The notes under the pieces are model-generated. The model was not told the DNA's origin. It saw only the letters and a list, made by a program, of their open reading frames with translations, and ran no database searches. A DNA stretch of 64,000 bases, from NCBI RefSeq assembly GCF_019285515.1, contig NZ_CP079095.1, positions 3,380,501 to 3,444,500 of the forward strand. The letters are read 5' to 3'. Each line of letters opens with the position of its first letter. Within the stretch, counting starts at the first letter, position 1. This document shows, piece after piece, positions 1 to 8,249 of the stretch. Source of the DNA: Methylococcus sp. Mc7. GTDB lineage: Bacteria > Pseudomonadota > Gammaproteobacteria > Methylococcales > Methylococcaceae. The position numbers and the translations under genes were made by a program.

Positions 1-430
1 TCACCATCACGAACTTGTAGATTTCCCCCAGAGGCGTGTAGTCCGGGGCGAGCACGGGCGTGACGCCTTCCGGCACCTCGGCGCCGGCCATCCGCTCGGA
101 AATCAGCGTTCTCGACCGGAAACTGTCGACGTCATCCTGGAAGGTGATGGTGATCAGGGAGAGACCGAACAGGCTCTGGCTGCGCATTTGCAGCATGTCG
201 GGCGTGCCGTTCAGCACCCGCTCCAGCGGGATGGTGACCTGCCGCTCCACTTCTTCCGGCCCATATCCGGGCATCAGGCTGATGACGGTAACCTGGGTGT
301 TGGTGACGTCGGGGTACGCTTCGATCGGGGTTTCGAGGTAGGCGCGAACCCCGTACACGGCGATCGCCGCGGTGACCGCGATGGCCGCGAAACGCCGGTG
401 CACGCAATGCTCGATCAGCAGCTTCAGCAT
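1..430 (-). CDS. Heavy-metal-type RND efflux pump, N-terminal part (runs off window)
   Basis: The first 143 codons of an inner-membrane RND permease; the rest lies beyond the window. The start reads MLKLLIEHC, followed by one transmembrane helix and the motif ETPIEAYPDVTNTQV, then PGYGPEEVERQVTIPLE. This porter-domain pattern is typical of the CzcA/CusA heavy-metal branch, which exports mono- or divalent metal ions by proton antiport. It starts 10 bp after the stop of the adaptor gene, so the two are almost certainly cotranscribed with the two-component system upstream. The metal cannot be told from this fragment. Confidence 0.9.
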   Translation of the reverse strand, partial: MLKLLIEHCVHRRFAAIAVTAAIAVYGVRAYLETPIEAYPDVTNTQVTVISLMPGYGPEEVERQVTIPLERVLNGTPDMLQMRSQSLFGLSLITITFQDDVDSFRSRTLISERMAGAEVPEGVTPVLAPDYTPLGEIYKFVMV

Positions 431-440
431 GATCGCATCC

Positions 441-1571
441 TTACAAGAGCATGGCGGCTTCGCCGTCCAGGAGCAGGGCGCCCTTCACCACCACGCGTTC
501 GCCCCCGGAGAGCCCCTCGAGGATGGGCGTCATGCCGGCCCGCGACTGCCCCGCCCGCACCGGGCGGGCTTCGAAGATCCCCGGTTCCTTCTCCACGTAG
601 ACGAAGGTTTCCCGCCCGTCTTTTATCAGCACGGCCGAGGTGGGCAGGACGATCCGGCCGGGCTCCGACACGGTGATCGATACTCTCGCGTACATGCCGG
701 GCCGCAGCGGAACCGCGGGGTCGTCCGGCTCGATGAACACCGAGGCGCGCCGGAGTTCATTCTGGATGGCGGCGCTCTCGGCCACCACATGGCCGGAAAT
801 GGCGTTCGGCAGCGAGGCGAGTTCGATCGAAGCCTTGGCGCCGACCTCCACCAGCAGCAGGTCGTTTTCGAACACGTCGGCCACGATCCAAGCGGCGGAA
901 GGCTCGCCGAGGTCGAACAGGGGCGACCCCGGCCCCACCGCGGCGCCCACGGAGACATGGGCCTTCAGAACCACGCTGTCCATTGGCGCCCGGACGACGA
1001 CCTCGCCCCCGCGGCCATCCCCGATGAGGTGGAGGAGGTCGCGGCTGCGCTCGTATTCGGTGCGGGCCTGGCGGTACTCCGTCTCGGCTTCCATCCGTTC
1101 GACCTCCAGGCCGACGCCGCGGCGGGCCATTTCCGCCTGGCGCCGGCGCCTGTCTTCGGCACGGCTCAACTCGGCCTCGGCGCGGGAGAAATCCGAGCGC
1201 ATCTGGGCCGCGTCGGCGCTGACCAGCGTGGCCAGCGGCGCACCGGCCCTGATACGTTCGCCGATCTGCGCATGCACCTTGGTGACCCGTCCGGGGACGA
1301 TCGTGCCCGCGGCCGAAACGGCTTTGGTGCGGAAGTCGACTTTGGCGGGAGCCGAAATCGAGGCGTCGAACGCTTCCGGATGGATCTCCTGGATGACGAG
1401 ATAGGGCAGGGACTCCGGCCTCAGCGAAACCGTGGCCGGCCCGTGGCTTTTCCGGGTGTCCACCGACGATGACGGACTCGGCCGGGGACGATCGATCGGC
1501 TCGATACCGTTTTGTTCACAGGCGGAAAGGCACAGGAAACCGAACAATGCGAGCCGGGATGGAAAAGACAT
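441..1571 (-). CDS. RND efflux periplasmic adaptor lipoprotein (CzcB/CusB-like)
   Basis: A 376-residue membrane-fusion protein bridging an RND pump and an outer-membrane channel. A short hydrophobic signal ends in a lipobox (LCLSAC, Cys about residue 18), so it is probably a lipoprotein anchored in the inner membrane. The barrel/lipoyl half (GRVTKVHAQIGERIRAGAPLA region) surrounds an alpha-hairpin rich in Arg and Glu around residues 120-175, and a beta-barrel and membrane-proximal domain follow. It lies between the histidine kinase gene (60 bp gap) and the pump gene (10 bp gap). Order and family fit a metal-efflux operon. No TolC-type gene is visible next to it inside the window. Confidence 0.9.
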   Translation of the reverse strand: MSFPSRLALFGFLCLSACEQNGIEPIDRPRPSPSSSVDTRKSHGPATVSLRPESLPYLVIQEIHPEAFDASISAPAKVDFRTKAVSAAGTIVPGRVTKVHAQIGERIRAGAPLATLVSADAAQMRSDFSRAEAELSRAEDRRRRQAEMARRGVGLEVERMEAETEYRQARTEYERSRDLLHLIGDGRGGEVVVRAPMDSVVLKAHVSVGAAVGPGSPLFDLGEPSAAWIVADVFENDLLLVEVGAKASIELASLPNAISGHVVAESAAIQNELRRASVFIEPDDPAVPLRPGMYARVSITVSEPGRIVLPTSAVLIKDGRETFVYVEKEPGIFEARPVRAGQSRAGMTPILEGLSGGERVVVKGALLLDGEAAMLL

Positions 1572-1631
1572 GGGACGACTTGGGAAGCGCTGGGGTTGCC
1601 CATGCTATGCGCGGAAGCTTTCAGATACCTT

Positions 1632-3032
1632 TCAGCGACGGCCCAGGTCTTCCTCCGGTCGCCGCCCGAAAGCGACTTCGATGCGTGTGCCGCTGTCGAA
1701 ACCTGAGCGGGAGATATGCAGCCGGGCGCCGTGCAGGTCGGCGATTTCCTTGACGATCGCAAGGCCCAGGCCGCATCCGTCGCCGGGGCTCCCGGGTATG
1801 CGGTAAAACCGCTCGATCACCTTGCCCGCTTCGGCCGGCTGAATGCCGGGGCCGTCGTCGTCGACGATCAGAGCCGTCCGTGGGGGGCCGTCGAGTTTCA
1901 CGGCGACCTGGCCGCCGGATCTCCCGTAGCGGAGGGCGTTGTCCAGCAGGTTGTTGAGGAGTTCGCGCAGGAGAAGCGCGTTGCCGCCGATGAAGATGGG
2001 CTCCTCCGGCGCCCGGAGTTCCAGTTCCATGTTCCGGTCCAGCGCCTTGGGTACCCAGTCCATGCAGCATTCGCGCACCAGCGCGCACAAGTCCACCGGC
2101 GTGAATTCCCGGTGGTCCTGCATCATCGCCTCCGAGCGGGCCAGTACCAGCAACTGGGTGCTGAGATGGGCTACCCGGTCGGCGGAGTTCTTGATGTGGA
2201 TCAGTGCCGGCCTCATCGTTTCCGGGTCTTGCGCGCGCAGTGCCCGCTCCGCCTGAATCTTGAGGCCGGCCAAAGGGGTGCGAAGCTGGTGCGCGGCGTT
2301 TTCGATGAAACGCCGCTGGGTCGCCATCGACGCCGCCAGGCGTTGCAGGAGTTCGTTGATGGTGTGGGTGAGGGAGCGCACCTCGAGCGGAACATCCGTG
2401 TCCGGGATGGGATCGAGGTCCCGGGCGGACCGGCCGGCGATGATGCGTGCCAGGTTGCGCAGCGGGTGGAGCCCCCGGTTGACGCCCGTCCAGATGTGAA
2501 CGCCGGTGACCAGCACCAGCAGGATTTGGGGCAGCACCACCGCGAAGAGAATCTCGCTCATCATGCCGCGGCGCTTGTTCAGCGTCTCCGCCACGGAAAC
2601 CAGCACTTCCCCGGATGCCGCCGTGGGAGCCGTCAGCACCGACACGATCCTGATCGGCTTGCCCCCGATTTCGCCGTCGGAAAAATACGGACGGTCCCGC
2701 TCCTCCGGCGGTATCGAGGGGCTGGAGAGGGCTTTGTCACCCGCCATGAATCCCCCGTCGAGCGACTCGACCTTGAAAAAGGTCTTGTCCATGTCGTCCC
2801 AGCGGAACATTTCGACAGCGATGGGAGGAAGCTCGAAAGTGATTTTGTCTTTCTGTCCCTTGACCTGCTGGGCGAGCGAGCGGGCGGAGTCCAGAAGCCA
2901 GCGGTCGTAGGCCATGTCCGCGTAGTGCAGGGCGACGAAATACGACACCGCCGCGTCGAGCATCACGACGAAAGCCAGGGGCAAGGTCAGCCGCAACAGC
3001 AGCTGGGTCCGCAGGCTGTGCGGCTTATTCAT
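1632..3032 (-). CDS. Sensor histidine kinase, TctE/QseC type
   Basis: A 466-residue inner-membrane kinase. A first transmembrane segment (about residues 10-35) and a periplasmic sensor domain of the 2CSK_N type (to about 155) are followed by a second membrane segment (160-183), HAMP and the kinase core. The phospho-acceptor His is H248 in ENAAHQLRTPL. An N box, a DDDGPGI G1 box and a GCGLGLAIV G2 box complete the ATPase domain. The start overlaps the response-regulator stop by 8 bp, which implies translational coupling. The ligand is unknown; position ahead of an RND metal-type efflux pair suggests a metal or envelope stress cue, which is inference. Confidence 0.92.
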   Translation of the reverse strand: MNKPHSLRTQLLLRLTLPLAFVVMLDAAVSYFVALHYADMAYDRWLLDSARSLAQQVKGQKDKITFELPPIAVEMFRWDDMDKTFFKVESLDGGFMAGDKALSSPSIPPEERDRPYFSDGEIGGKPIRIVSVLTAPTAASGEVLVSVAETLNKRRGMMSEILFAVVLPQILLVLVTGVHIWTGVNRGLHPLRNLARIIAGRSARDLDPIPDTDVPLEVRSLTHTINELLQRLAASMATQRRFIENAAHQLRTPLAGLKIQAERALRAQDPETMRPALIHIKNSADRVAHLSTQLLVLARSEAMMQDHREFTPVDLCALVRECCMDWVPKALDRNMELELRAPEEPIFIGGNALLLRELLNNLLDNALRYGRSGGQVAVKLDGPPRTALIVDDDGPGIQPAEAGKVIERFYRIPGSPGDGCGLGLAIVKEIADLHGARLHISRSGFDSGTRIEVAFGRRPEEDLGRR

Positions 3033-3723
3033 CGGCAGCCCGTTCGGCTTCGCTTACCGCGGGCCGCTCCAGCAGGTAGCCGAGGCCGCGCACCGTCCTG
3101 ATGCGAATGCCGAGATCGTCGAGGCGGCGGCGCAGGCGGTGCACGTAGACTTCGATGGCGTTGTCCGCCAGCTCGTCCCCGCCGCTCGCCAGACGCAGGG
3201 CGATCCGGTCCTTGCTGACCACCCGGCCCGCCTGCAGCAGCAGAGCCTCCAGCACGCCGTATTCGCGGGAAGGCAGCAGCAGCGGTTCGCCATTCACATG
3301 GACCTGGCGGTCGAGCGTATTGAGAACGAGCGGGCCGCACACGATGTCGTGACCGAAGCCGCCATGGCTGCGCCGGATCAGCGCCCGCACCCGCGCTTCG
3401 AGCTCCCGCAGCTCGAAAGGCTTGGTCATGTAATCGTCGGCGCCCAGCTCCAGACCGCCGATCCGGTCGTCCAGCCTGTCCCGGGCCGTCAGGATGAGGA
3501 CCGGCACCGGCGACTTCCTGGCCCGCAGCAGTCTGAGGACTTCTCTTCCGTCGATGTCGGGCAGGCCGAGGTCGAGGATGACCAGATCGTAGTCCTGGGT
3601 GCGAAGGGCGCTGTCGGCATAGGTTCCCGTCGTGGCGACGGTGAGGTCGAAGCCGTCCTCGGCCAGGCTGCGCGACAGGCCGTCGGCCAGGGTTTCATCG
3701 TCCTCGACGAGCAGAATCCTCAT
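3025..3723 (-). CDS. OmpR-family response regulator
   Basis: A 232-residue two-domain regulator. The receiver domain carries the acidic pair E7-D8-D9, phospho-acceptor D51 in VILDLGLPD, the TARD switch and K in MTKPF. The C-terminal winged-helix DNA-binding domain shows the LPSREYGVLEALL and NAIEVYVHRLRRRL segments. Closest in style to TctD/QseB. It is the first gene of the four-gene minus-strand operon with its kinase and the efflux pair. A tandem direct repeat at 3740-3761, in the divergent region toward opgC, is a plausible binding site for it. Confidence 0.93.
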   Translation of the reverse strand: MRILLVEDDETLADGLSRSLAEDGFDLTVATTGTYADSALRTQDYDLVILDLGLPDIDGREVLRLLRARKSPVPVLILTARDRLDDRIGGLELGADDYMTKPFELRELEARVRALIRRSHGGFGHDIVCGPLVLNTLDRQVHVNGEPLLLPSREYGVLEALLLQAGRVVSKDRIALRLASGGDELADNAIEVYVHRLRRRLDDLGIRIRTVRGLGYLLERPAVSEAERAADE

Positions 3724-3739
3724 CGGTTTTCACCGGGGT

Positions 3740-3773
3740 ATGAAAGGTTCATGAAAGCTTTCTTCTCTAGACT
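3740..3773 (+). promoter_or_regulatory. Tandem OmpR-type box with possible promoter -10 toward opgC
   Basis: Two adjacent 11-bp half-sites, ATGAAAGGTTC (3740-3750) and ATGAAAGCTTT (3751-3761), agree at 9 of 11 positions and are spaced one helical turn, the layout bound by OmpR/PmrA-type regulators. Six bases downstream on the plus strand is TAGACT (3768-3773), a 4/6 match to a sigma-70 -10. In this orientation the box would cover the -35 region of an opgC promoter. The box also lies only 17 bp from the response-regulator start on the minus strand, where it could act as an autorepression site. Function is inferred. Confidence 0.4.
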
Positions 3774-3910
3774 TCAGCGGTTAACGGCAAGCTTGGCGCT
3801 GCGAAGGGCGAATAGTCCGGATGCCGCAGTCTGCACGATATTTCCTCGAACCGGCAATCCGTGCCGTCAGAGGCCGGAATCCACCGGGGCAACGCCGAAT
3901 GGGGTCAATC

Positions 3911-5257
3911 ATGGGAACGCCGAATTCCACCGCGCCTTCGCGCAACGTCCGGCTCGACTTTTTCCGGGGCGTGGCGCTGATGATCATTTTCGTCAACCAC
4001 ATTCCCTTCAACCCGCTGTATTTCTACACCCCCTCCCGGTTCGGATTCAGCGACGCCGCGGAAATCTTCGTCTTTCTCTCCGGATTCGCCGCCGCCCTGG
4101 CCTATGGGCGATGTTTCGAGAGGGCGGGAATGTGGCTCGGAACGCTGCGCATCCTGCACCGCTGCGGCCAGATTTACGTCTCGCACCTCGCGCTGTTTTT
4201 CGCCCTGGCGGCGATCTGCGCATTCGGCAACCGGTGGCTGGGCGGGGAGGATTACATCCACCGCCTGTACCTGCGGTATTTTTTCGAGAGCACGCCCGAC
4301 GCGATCGCCGCGCTGTTCAGTCTCCGCTACGTTCCCAATTTTTTCGACATCCTGCCGATGTACTTCGTGATCCTGCTCTGGGTGCCTCTGGCATGGAGCC
4401 TGTCGCGGATGCATGCCGCCCTGGCGCTGGGTGTTTCCCTGCTCGTGTACCTGGGTGCCTGGCACTTCGGGTGGGAGCTGCCGGCCGAGCCTGCCGGCGA
4501 CCGTCCCTGGTTCTTCAATCCCTTCGCCTGGCAATTGCTGTTTTTCACCGGCTTCGGGCTCGGCGCCGGATGGCTTCGGGTGCCGCGCGCCGGCGGCGGA
4601 CTGACCACGCTGTGCCTGGCCTTCGTGCTGGTTTCCATTCCGCTCGGTCATGAGCCGACCTATCAAAGCGTCGCCTTCCTGGGCGCCGTGCGCGCCCACC
4701 TGGAGCCCTGGGTGGACAAGAGCCATCTGGGATTGCTGCGTGTTACGCATTTCCTGGCGCTGGCCTATTTGATGAACCGGTTCGTGTCCTGGAGACCCCA
4801 TTGGCTGGAATGGTCCCTGCCGCGCTGGATCGCGCGGATGGGCCGGCAGTCGCTGCCGGTGTTCCTGTTCTCCATGGCGCTTTCCTACCTCGCGGGGATG
4901 GCGCTCGACTGGAGCGGGCGGGAAGCGTTCGATATCGCCTGGGTGAACCTCGCCGGCTTGGGATTGATGCTCGGCGTGGCCGGCGTACTGGAGTGGCTGG
5001 ATTCCAAACCCTGGAAGGTCGTGGCCGCCGTGCCGGCCCCGGTCCGGTTCCCGCCGCGCCCGACGCGGATCGCCTGGCGGAACGTCTGGGCCGGCCAGGT
5101 GGCTTTGGTCTTCCTGGCGGCATCGCCTTTGCTGATTTCCTTCTCCAATAGCGGGGATTCGACGAGGGTGCCGCTGGTCGCCAGCGCAGGGCAGCCCGGC
5201 GAGCTCGTTTACCAGTCGAACGGAGAAGAACGGATCGAGTGGCAGGACGGAATCTGA
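3911..5257 (+). CDS. opgC: OpgC-family membrane acyltransferase for osmoregulated periplasmic glucans
   Basis: A multi-spanning inner-membrane protein of about 448 residues. The N-terminus (RNVRLDFFRGVALMIIFVNH) and the following FSDAAEIFVFLSGF are the hallmark of the OpgC family, which adds succinyl or related acyl groups to periplasmic glucans using cytosolic acyl donors. About ten hydrophobic segments follow. I chose the ATG at 3911 because GGGG lies 7-10 bases upstream; an in-frame ATG at 3899 is also possible. The next gene, 58 bp downstream, is a glucan backbone protein (OpgD), which supports the assignment. The glucosyltransferase OpgH is not in the window. Confidence 0.85.
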   Translation: MGTPNSTAPSRNVRLDFFRGVALMIIFVNHIPFNPLYFYTPSRFGFSDAAEIFVFLSGFAAALAYGRCFERAGMWLGTLRILHRCGQIYVSHLALFFALAAICAFGNRWLGGEDYIHRLYLRYFFESTPDAIAALFSLRYVPNFFDILPMYFVILLWVPLAWSLSRMHAALALGVSLLVYLGAWHFGWELPAEPAGDRPWFFNPFAWQLLFFTGFGLGAGWLRVPRAGGGLTTLCLAFVLVSIPLGHEPTYQSVAFLGAVRAHLEPWVDKSHLGLLRVTHFLALAYLMNRFVSWRPHWLEWSLPRWIARMGRQSLPVFLFSMALSYLAGMALDWSGREAFDIAWVNLAGLGLMLGVAGVLEWLDSKPWKVVAAVPAPVRFPPRPTRIAWRNVWAGQVALVFLAASPLLISFSNSGDSTRVPLVASAGQPGELVYQSNGEERIEWQDGI

Positions 5258-5315
5258 GGGGGAGTTCGCATGGTTTGCCGGCCGCTTGTGGCCGGGACAT
5301 ATCGGGAGGCACGCG

Positions 5316-6869
5316 ATGACGAGACGGGAATGGCTGGAACACTTGCTCGCCGCTGGGACGTTGGGCATCCTCGGTTCTGGCTGGCTGAGGCCGGCGAGCG
5401 GCGCGTCGATGACCCTGCCGTTCAGCAAGGCTTGGCTCAGGGAGGAGGCCAGGCGTCTGTCGCGAGAGCCCTATCAAGGTCCCGCAGACGACATGCCGGA
5501 TTGGCTGGCCGGGCTGGATTGGGACGCGTATCAATCGATCCGATTCAGGAAAGAGCACTCGCTCTGGGGGACGAAGGGCCTGCCGTTCCAGGTGCAGATG
5601 TTTCACCTCGGGCTGTTCTTCAAGCATCCGGTGCAAATCCACGAAGTCGTCCACGGTGTCGCCGTACCCGTGGCGTACAGCCGCGATCTTTTCGAATACG
5701 GTGCGGCCGTCGACCCGCCCCGCCGAATGGGCGACATCGGCTTTGCCGGTTTTCGCGTCTATGCGCAGCCGGATTTCGAGCGGGACATGTTTTCGTTCCT
5801 GGGGGCGAGCTATTTCCGCGCGGTGGGGGGAACCCGCCAGTACGGCTTGTCGGCGCGGGGGTTGGCGGTCGATACCGGATTGCCGCGTCCGGAGGAGTTT
5901 CCGGAGTTTCGCAGCTTCTGGCTCGAGCGGCCTTCGCCCCGCTCCGCATTCCTTTCTCTCCATGCGTTGCTCGACAGTCCGAGCGTCGCCGGTGCGTACA
6001 GCTTCCGTGTGCGCCCCGGCGAGACGACGGTCATGGAAGTCGAGGCATGGCTGTATCCGCGCGAGAGCATCGAGCGGGTCGGCATCGCGCCGTTGACTTC
6101 GATGTTCCAGCATGGGGAGAACGACCGCCGCGTCTCTGACGATTTTCGCCCGGAGATTCACGACTCCGACGGCCTCGCGATCTGGACCGGCGCCGGCGAG
6201 CGCATCTGGCGCCCGCTCGTCAACTCCCCCGTGGTTCGGGTCAATTCGTTCGTGGACGACAACCCGAAGGGCTTCGGGCTGCTGCAACGCGACCGCGATT
6301 TCGACCATTACCAGGACGACGGAGCCGATTACCATCTGCGTCCCTCCGCCTGGGTGGAGCCCCTGGAGCCCCTGGAGGCCTGGGGCCGGGGTGCCGTTCA
6401 ACTGGTGGAAATTCCCACCCCCGACGAGACCTTCGACAACATCGTCGCCTATTGGAATCCCGAACGCCCTTTCGAACGGGGGCAAGAGCGCGTTTTCAGG
6501 TACCGTCTGCATTGGGGCTCCCGGCCGCCGCAAGGGGGAGACGACGCCGAGGTGGTCGCCACCCGGACCGGCGTCGGCGGCATTCCTGGCCAGAAAAACC
6601 GGACGCCCTCGCGTAAATTCGTCATCGACTTCCGGGGCGGGCGGTTGCAAGGTCTGGCGCCCGATGCCGGAGTCGAGCCGGTCGTTTCCGCCTCGAGAGG
6701 GAGGGTCGAGCGGGCTGCTGCCCGTCCGGTCAAAGGAACGGCGACCTGGCGCTGCAACTTCGACCTGATCAGCGATGGGAGCGAGCCCGTGGACTTGCGC
6801 TGTTTCCTGCGTGACGGTTTCGGCGCTTTGACGGAGACCTGGCTTTATCAGTGGACGCCCCCCGCCTGA
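5316..6869 (+). CDS. opgD: OpgD/OpgG-type periplasmic glucan biosynthesis protein
   Basis: A 517-residue exported protein of the MdoG/OpgD family, which shapes and branches osmoregulated periplasmic beta-glucans. The N-terminus MTRREWLEHLLAAG carries a twin-arginine motif (TRREWL) before a hydrophobic stretch and an Ala-rich cleavage region near residue 30, as in OpgD, which is Tat-exported; OpgG uses Sec. The body has family segments such as FLGASYFRAVG, YGLSARGLAVDT and WLYPRE. The ATG at 5316 has a GGGAGG ribosome site 6 bases upstream and is preferred to an in-frame ATG 30 bp earlier. Likely cotranscribed with opgC. Confidence 0.9.
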   Translation: MTRREWLEHLLAAGTLGILGSGWLRPASGASMTLPFSKAWLREEARRLSREPYQGPADDMPDWLAGLDWDAYQSIRFRKEHSLWGTKGLPFQVQMFHLGLFFKHPVQIHEVVHGVAVPVAYSRDLFEYGAAVDPPRRMGDIGFAGFRVYAQPDFERDMFSFLGASYFRAVGGTRQYGLSARGLAVDTGLPRPEEFPEFRSFWLERPSPRSAFLSLHALLDSPSVAGAYSFRVRPGETTVMEVEAWLYPRESIERVGIAPLTSMFQHGENDRRVSDDFRPEIHDSDGLAIWTGAGERIWRPLVNSPVVRVNSFVDDNPKGFGLLQRDRDFDHYQDDGADYHLRPSAWVEPLEPLEAWGRGAVQLVEIPTPDETFDNIVAYWNPERPFERGQERVFRYRLHWGSRPPQGGDDAEVVATRTGVGGIPGQKNRTPSRKFVIDFRGGRLQGLAPDAGVEPVVSASRGRVERAAARPVKGTATWRCNFDLISDGSEPVDLRCFLRDGFGALTETWLYQWTPPA

Positions 6870-6986
6870 AGGCTTCCAACGCCGCCGCGGTTTGCAGGTT
6901 GGCCGATTCCCTGTAATGTCGGGGCGGCACGCTTCGCCGATGCCGCGAGAGCCGCGGGTGCCGGCGGCGAATATGAGGAGGCGTTC

Positions 6987-8201
6987 ATGGCGAACGAAGC
7001 GGTACATCAGTTCTTTTTCCAATTGATGGTCATCCTCCTGACCGCTCGCCTGTTTGCCGAGCTGTTCGCGCGCCTGAACAGTCCGCCGGTGGTGGGCGAA
7101 CTCCTGGCCGGGGTGTTGCTTGGCCCCAGCCTGCTCGGGTGGCTGGAACCCAGTCAGGTGATCGGGCTCCTGGCGGAGATCGGCATCATCCTGCTGCTGT
7201 TCGAAGTCGGGCTGGAAACCGACATCCGGCAGCTCGCCAGGACGGGAGGGCGCGCCTTGTTCGTCGCGGTCAGCGGCTTCGTCCTTCCTTTCGCCTTCGG
7301 CACCGCCGTGGGCTACCTCGCGTTCGGTTTCAGCCAGTTGGAGGCGCTTTTCGTCGGCGGTACGTTGACGGCGACCAGCATCGGCATCACCGTCCGGGTG
7401 CTGACCGACCTGCAGCGCCGGCATGGCAGGGAGGCCCAGGTGGTACTGGGCGCGGCCGTGATCGACGACATTCTGGGCGTGATCCTGCTGGCGCTGCTCT
7501 ACGAGTTTTCGCTGGCCGGCACCGTCGATCCGGCCAACGCGGTGCGGGTCATGGGATTCATCGGCGTGTTCTTTCTGCTGGCGCCCCTGTTCGCCAGGCT
7601 GATTTCGCTGGCGATCCGCCAGTTCGCCCGGGTCAGCCGGACCGACGGCCTGATCCCGACGCTGATCGTCTCACTGGTCCTGTTCTTCGCCTGGCTGGCG
7701 CATTCCATGGGAGCTCCGGAGCTCCTGGGCGGTTTCGCCGCGGGGCTGGCCTTGTCGCGGCGCTTCTTCCTTCCCTTCGGCCTGGCCCTGCATCGCGATC
7801 CGGATTTCGCCGGCCGGATCGAGAATCAGATGCGGCCCGTCATCCATCTGTTCGTGCCGATCTTCTTCGTCATGGTCGGCCTGTCGCTGAACCTTCGCGC
7901 GGTGGATTGGGGTTCGCCGTTCATCTGGTCGCTGTCCCTCAGCCTGTTCGCCGCGGCGATATCGGGGAAGCTCCTGGGCGCCCTGTTGCTCAAGGGGCCA
8001 TGGAGGGAGCGCTTTGTCATAGGCATCGCCATGATTCCCCGGGGCGAGGTCGGCCTCATCTTCGCGGAACTCGGGCGCACCTCGGGCATCCTGGACAACC
8101 AAACCTACGCCGCCCTGATCATCGTCATCGCGCTTACGACGCTGCTCGCGCCGATCTTGCTCAAAGATCTCTACCGCCGGTATCTTCCGCTTGAAAATTG
8201 A
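6987..8201 (+). CDS. Cation/proton antiporter, CPA2 (KefB/NapA) family
   Basis: A 404-residue inner-membrane protein with about 12 transmembrane helices. It has the CPA2 signatures FARLNSPPVVGELLAG near the N-terminus and the ion-binding stretch GAAVIDDILG (adjacent Asp residues, about residue 157), plus MIPRGEVGLIFAELG in the C-terminal half. It exchanges Na+ or K+ for protons. There is no C-terminal TrkA-N domain, so it is the short form. A strong ribosome site (GAGGAG) is 7 bases before the ATG. It sits between opgD and nhaD in a same-strand block of ion and osmotic genes. Confidence 0.9.
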   Translation: MANEAVHQFFFQLMVILLTARLFAELFARLNSPPVVGELLAGVLLGPSLLGWLEPSQVIGLLAEIGIILLLFEVGLETDIRQLARTGGRALFVAVSGFVLPFAFGTAVGYLAFGFSQLEALFVGGTLTATSIGITVRVLTDLQRRHGREAQVVLGAAVIDDILGVILLALLYEFSLAGTVDPANAVRVMGFIGVFFLLAPLFARLISLAIRQFARVSRTDGLIPTLIVSLVLFFAWLAHSMGAPELLGGFAAGLALSRRFFLPFGLALHRDPDFAGRIENQMRPVIHLFVPIFFVMVGLSLNLRAVDWGSPFIWSLSLSLFAAAISGKLLGALLLKGPWRERFVIGIAMIPRGEVGLIFAELGRTSGILDNQTYAALIIVIALTTLLAPILLKDLYRRYLPLEN

Positions 8202-8249
8202 CTAACATACGTGGTTTTTGCGCGGTATGTCGCCGCAAGTGGAGACTGA

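Noticed and set aside
4743-7424. Open frame of 893 codons on the minus strand across opgC and opgD
   Set aside because: It is antisense to two clear genes, has no ribosome site and encodes low-complexity Arg/Pro/Gly-rich sequence, a side effect of high GC.
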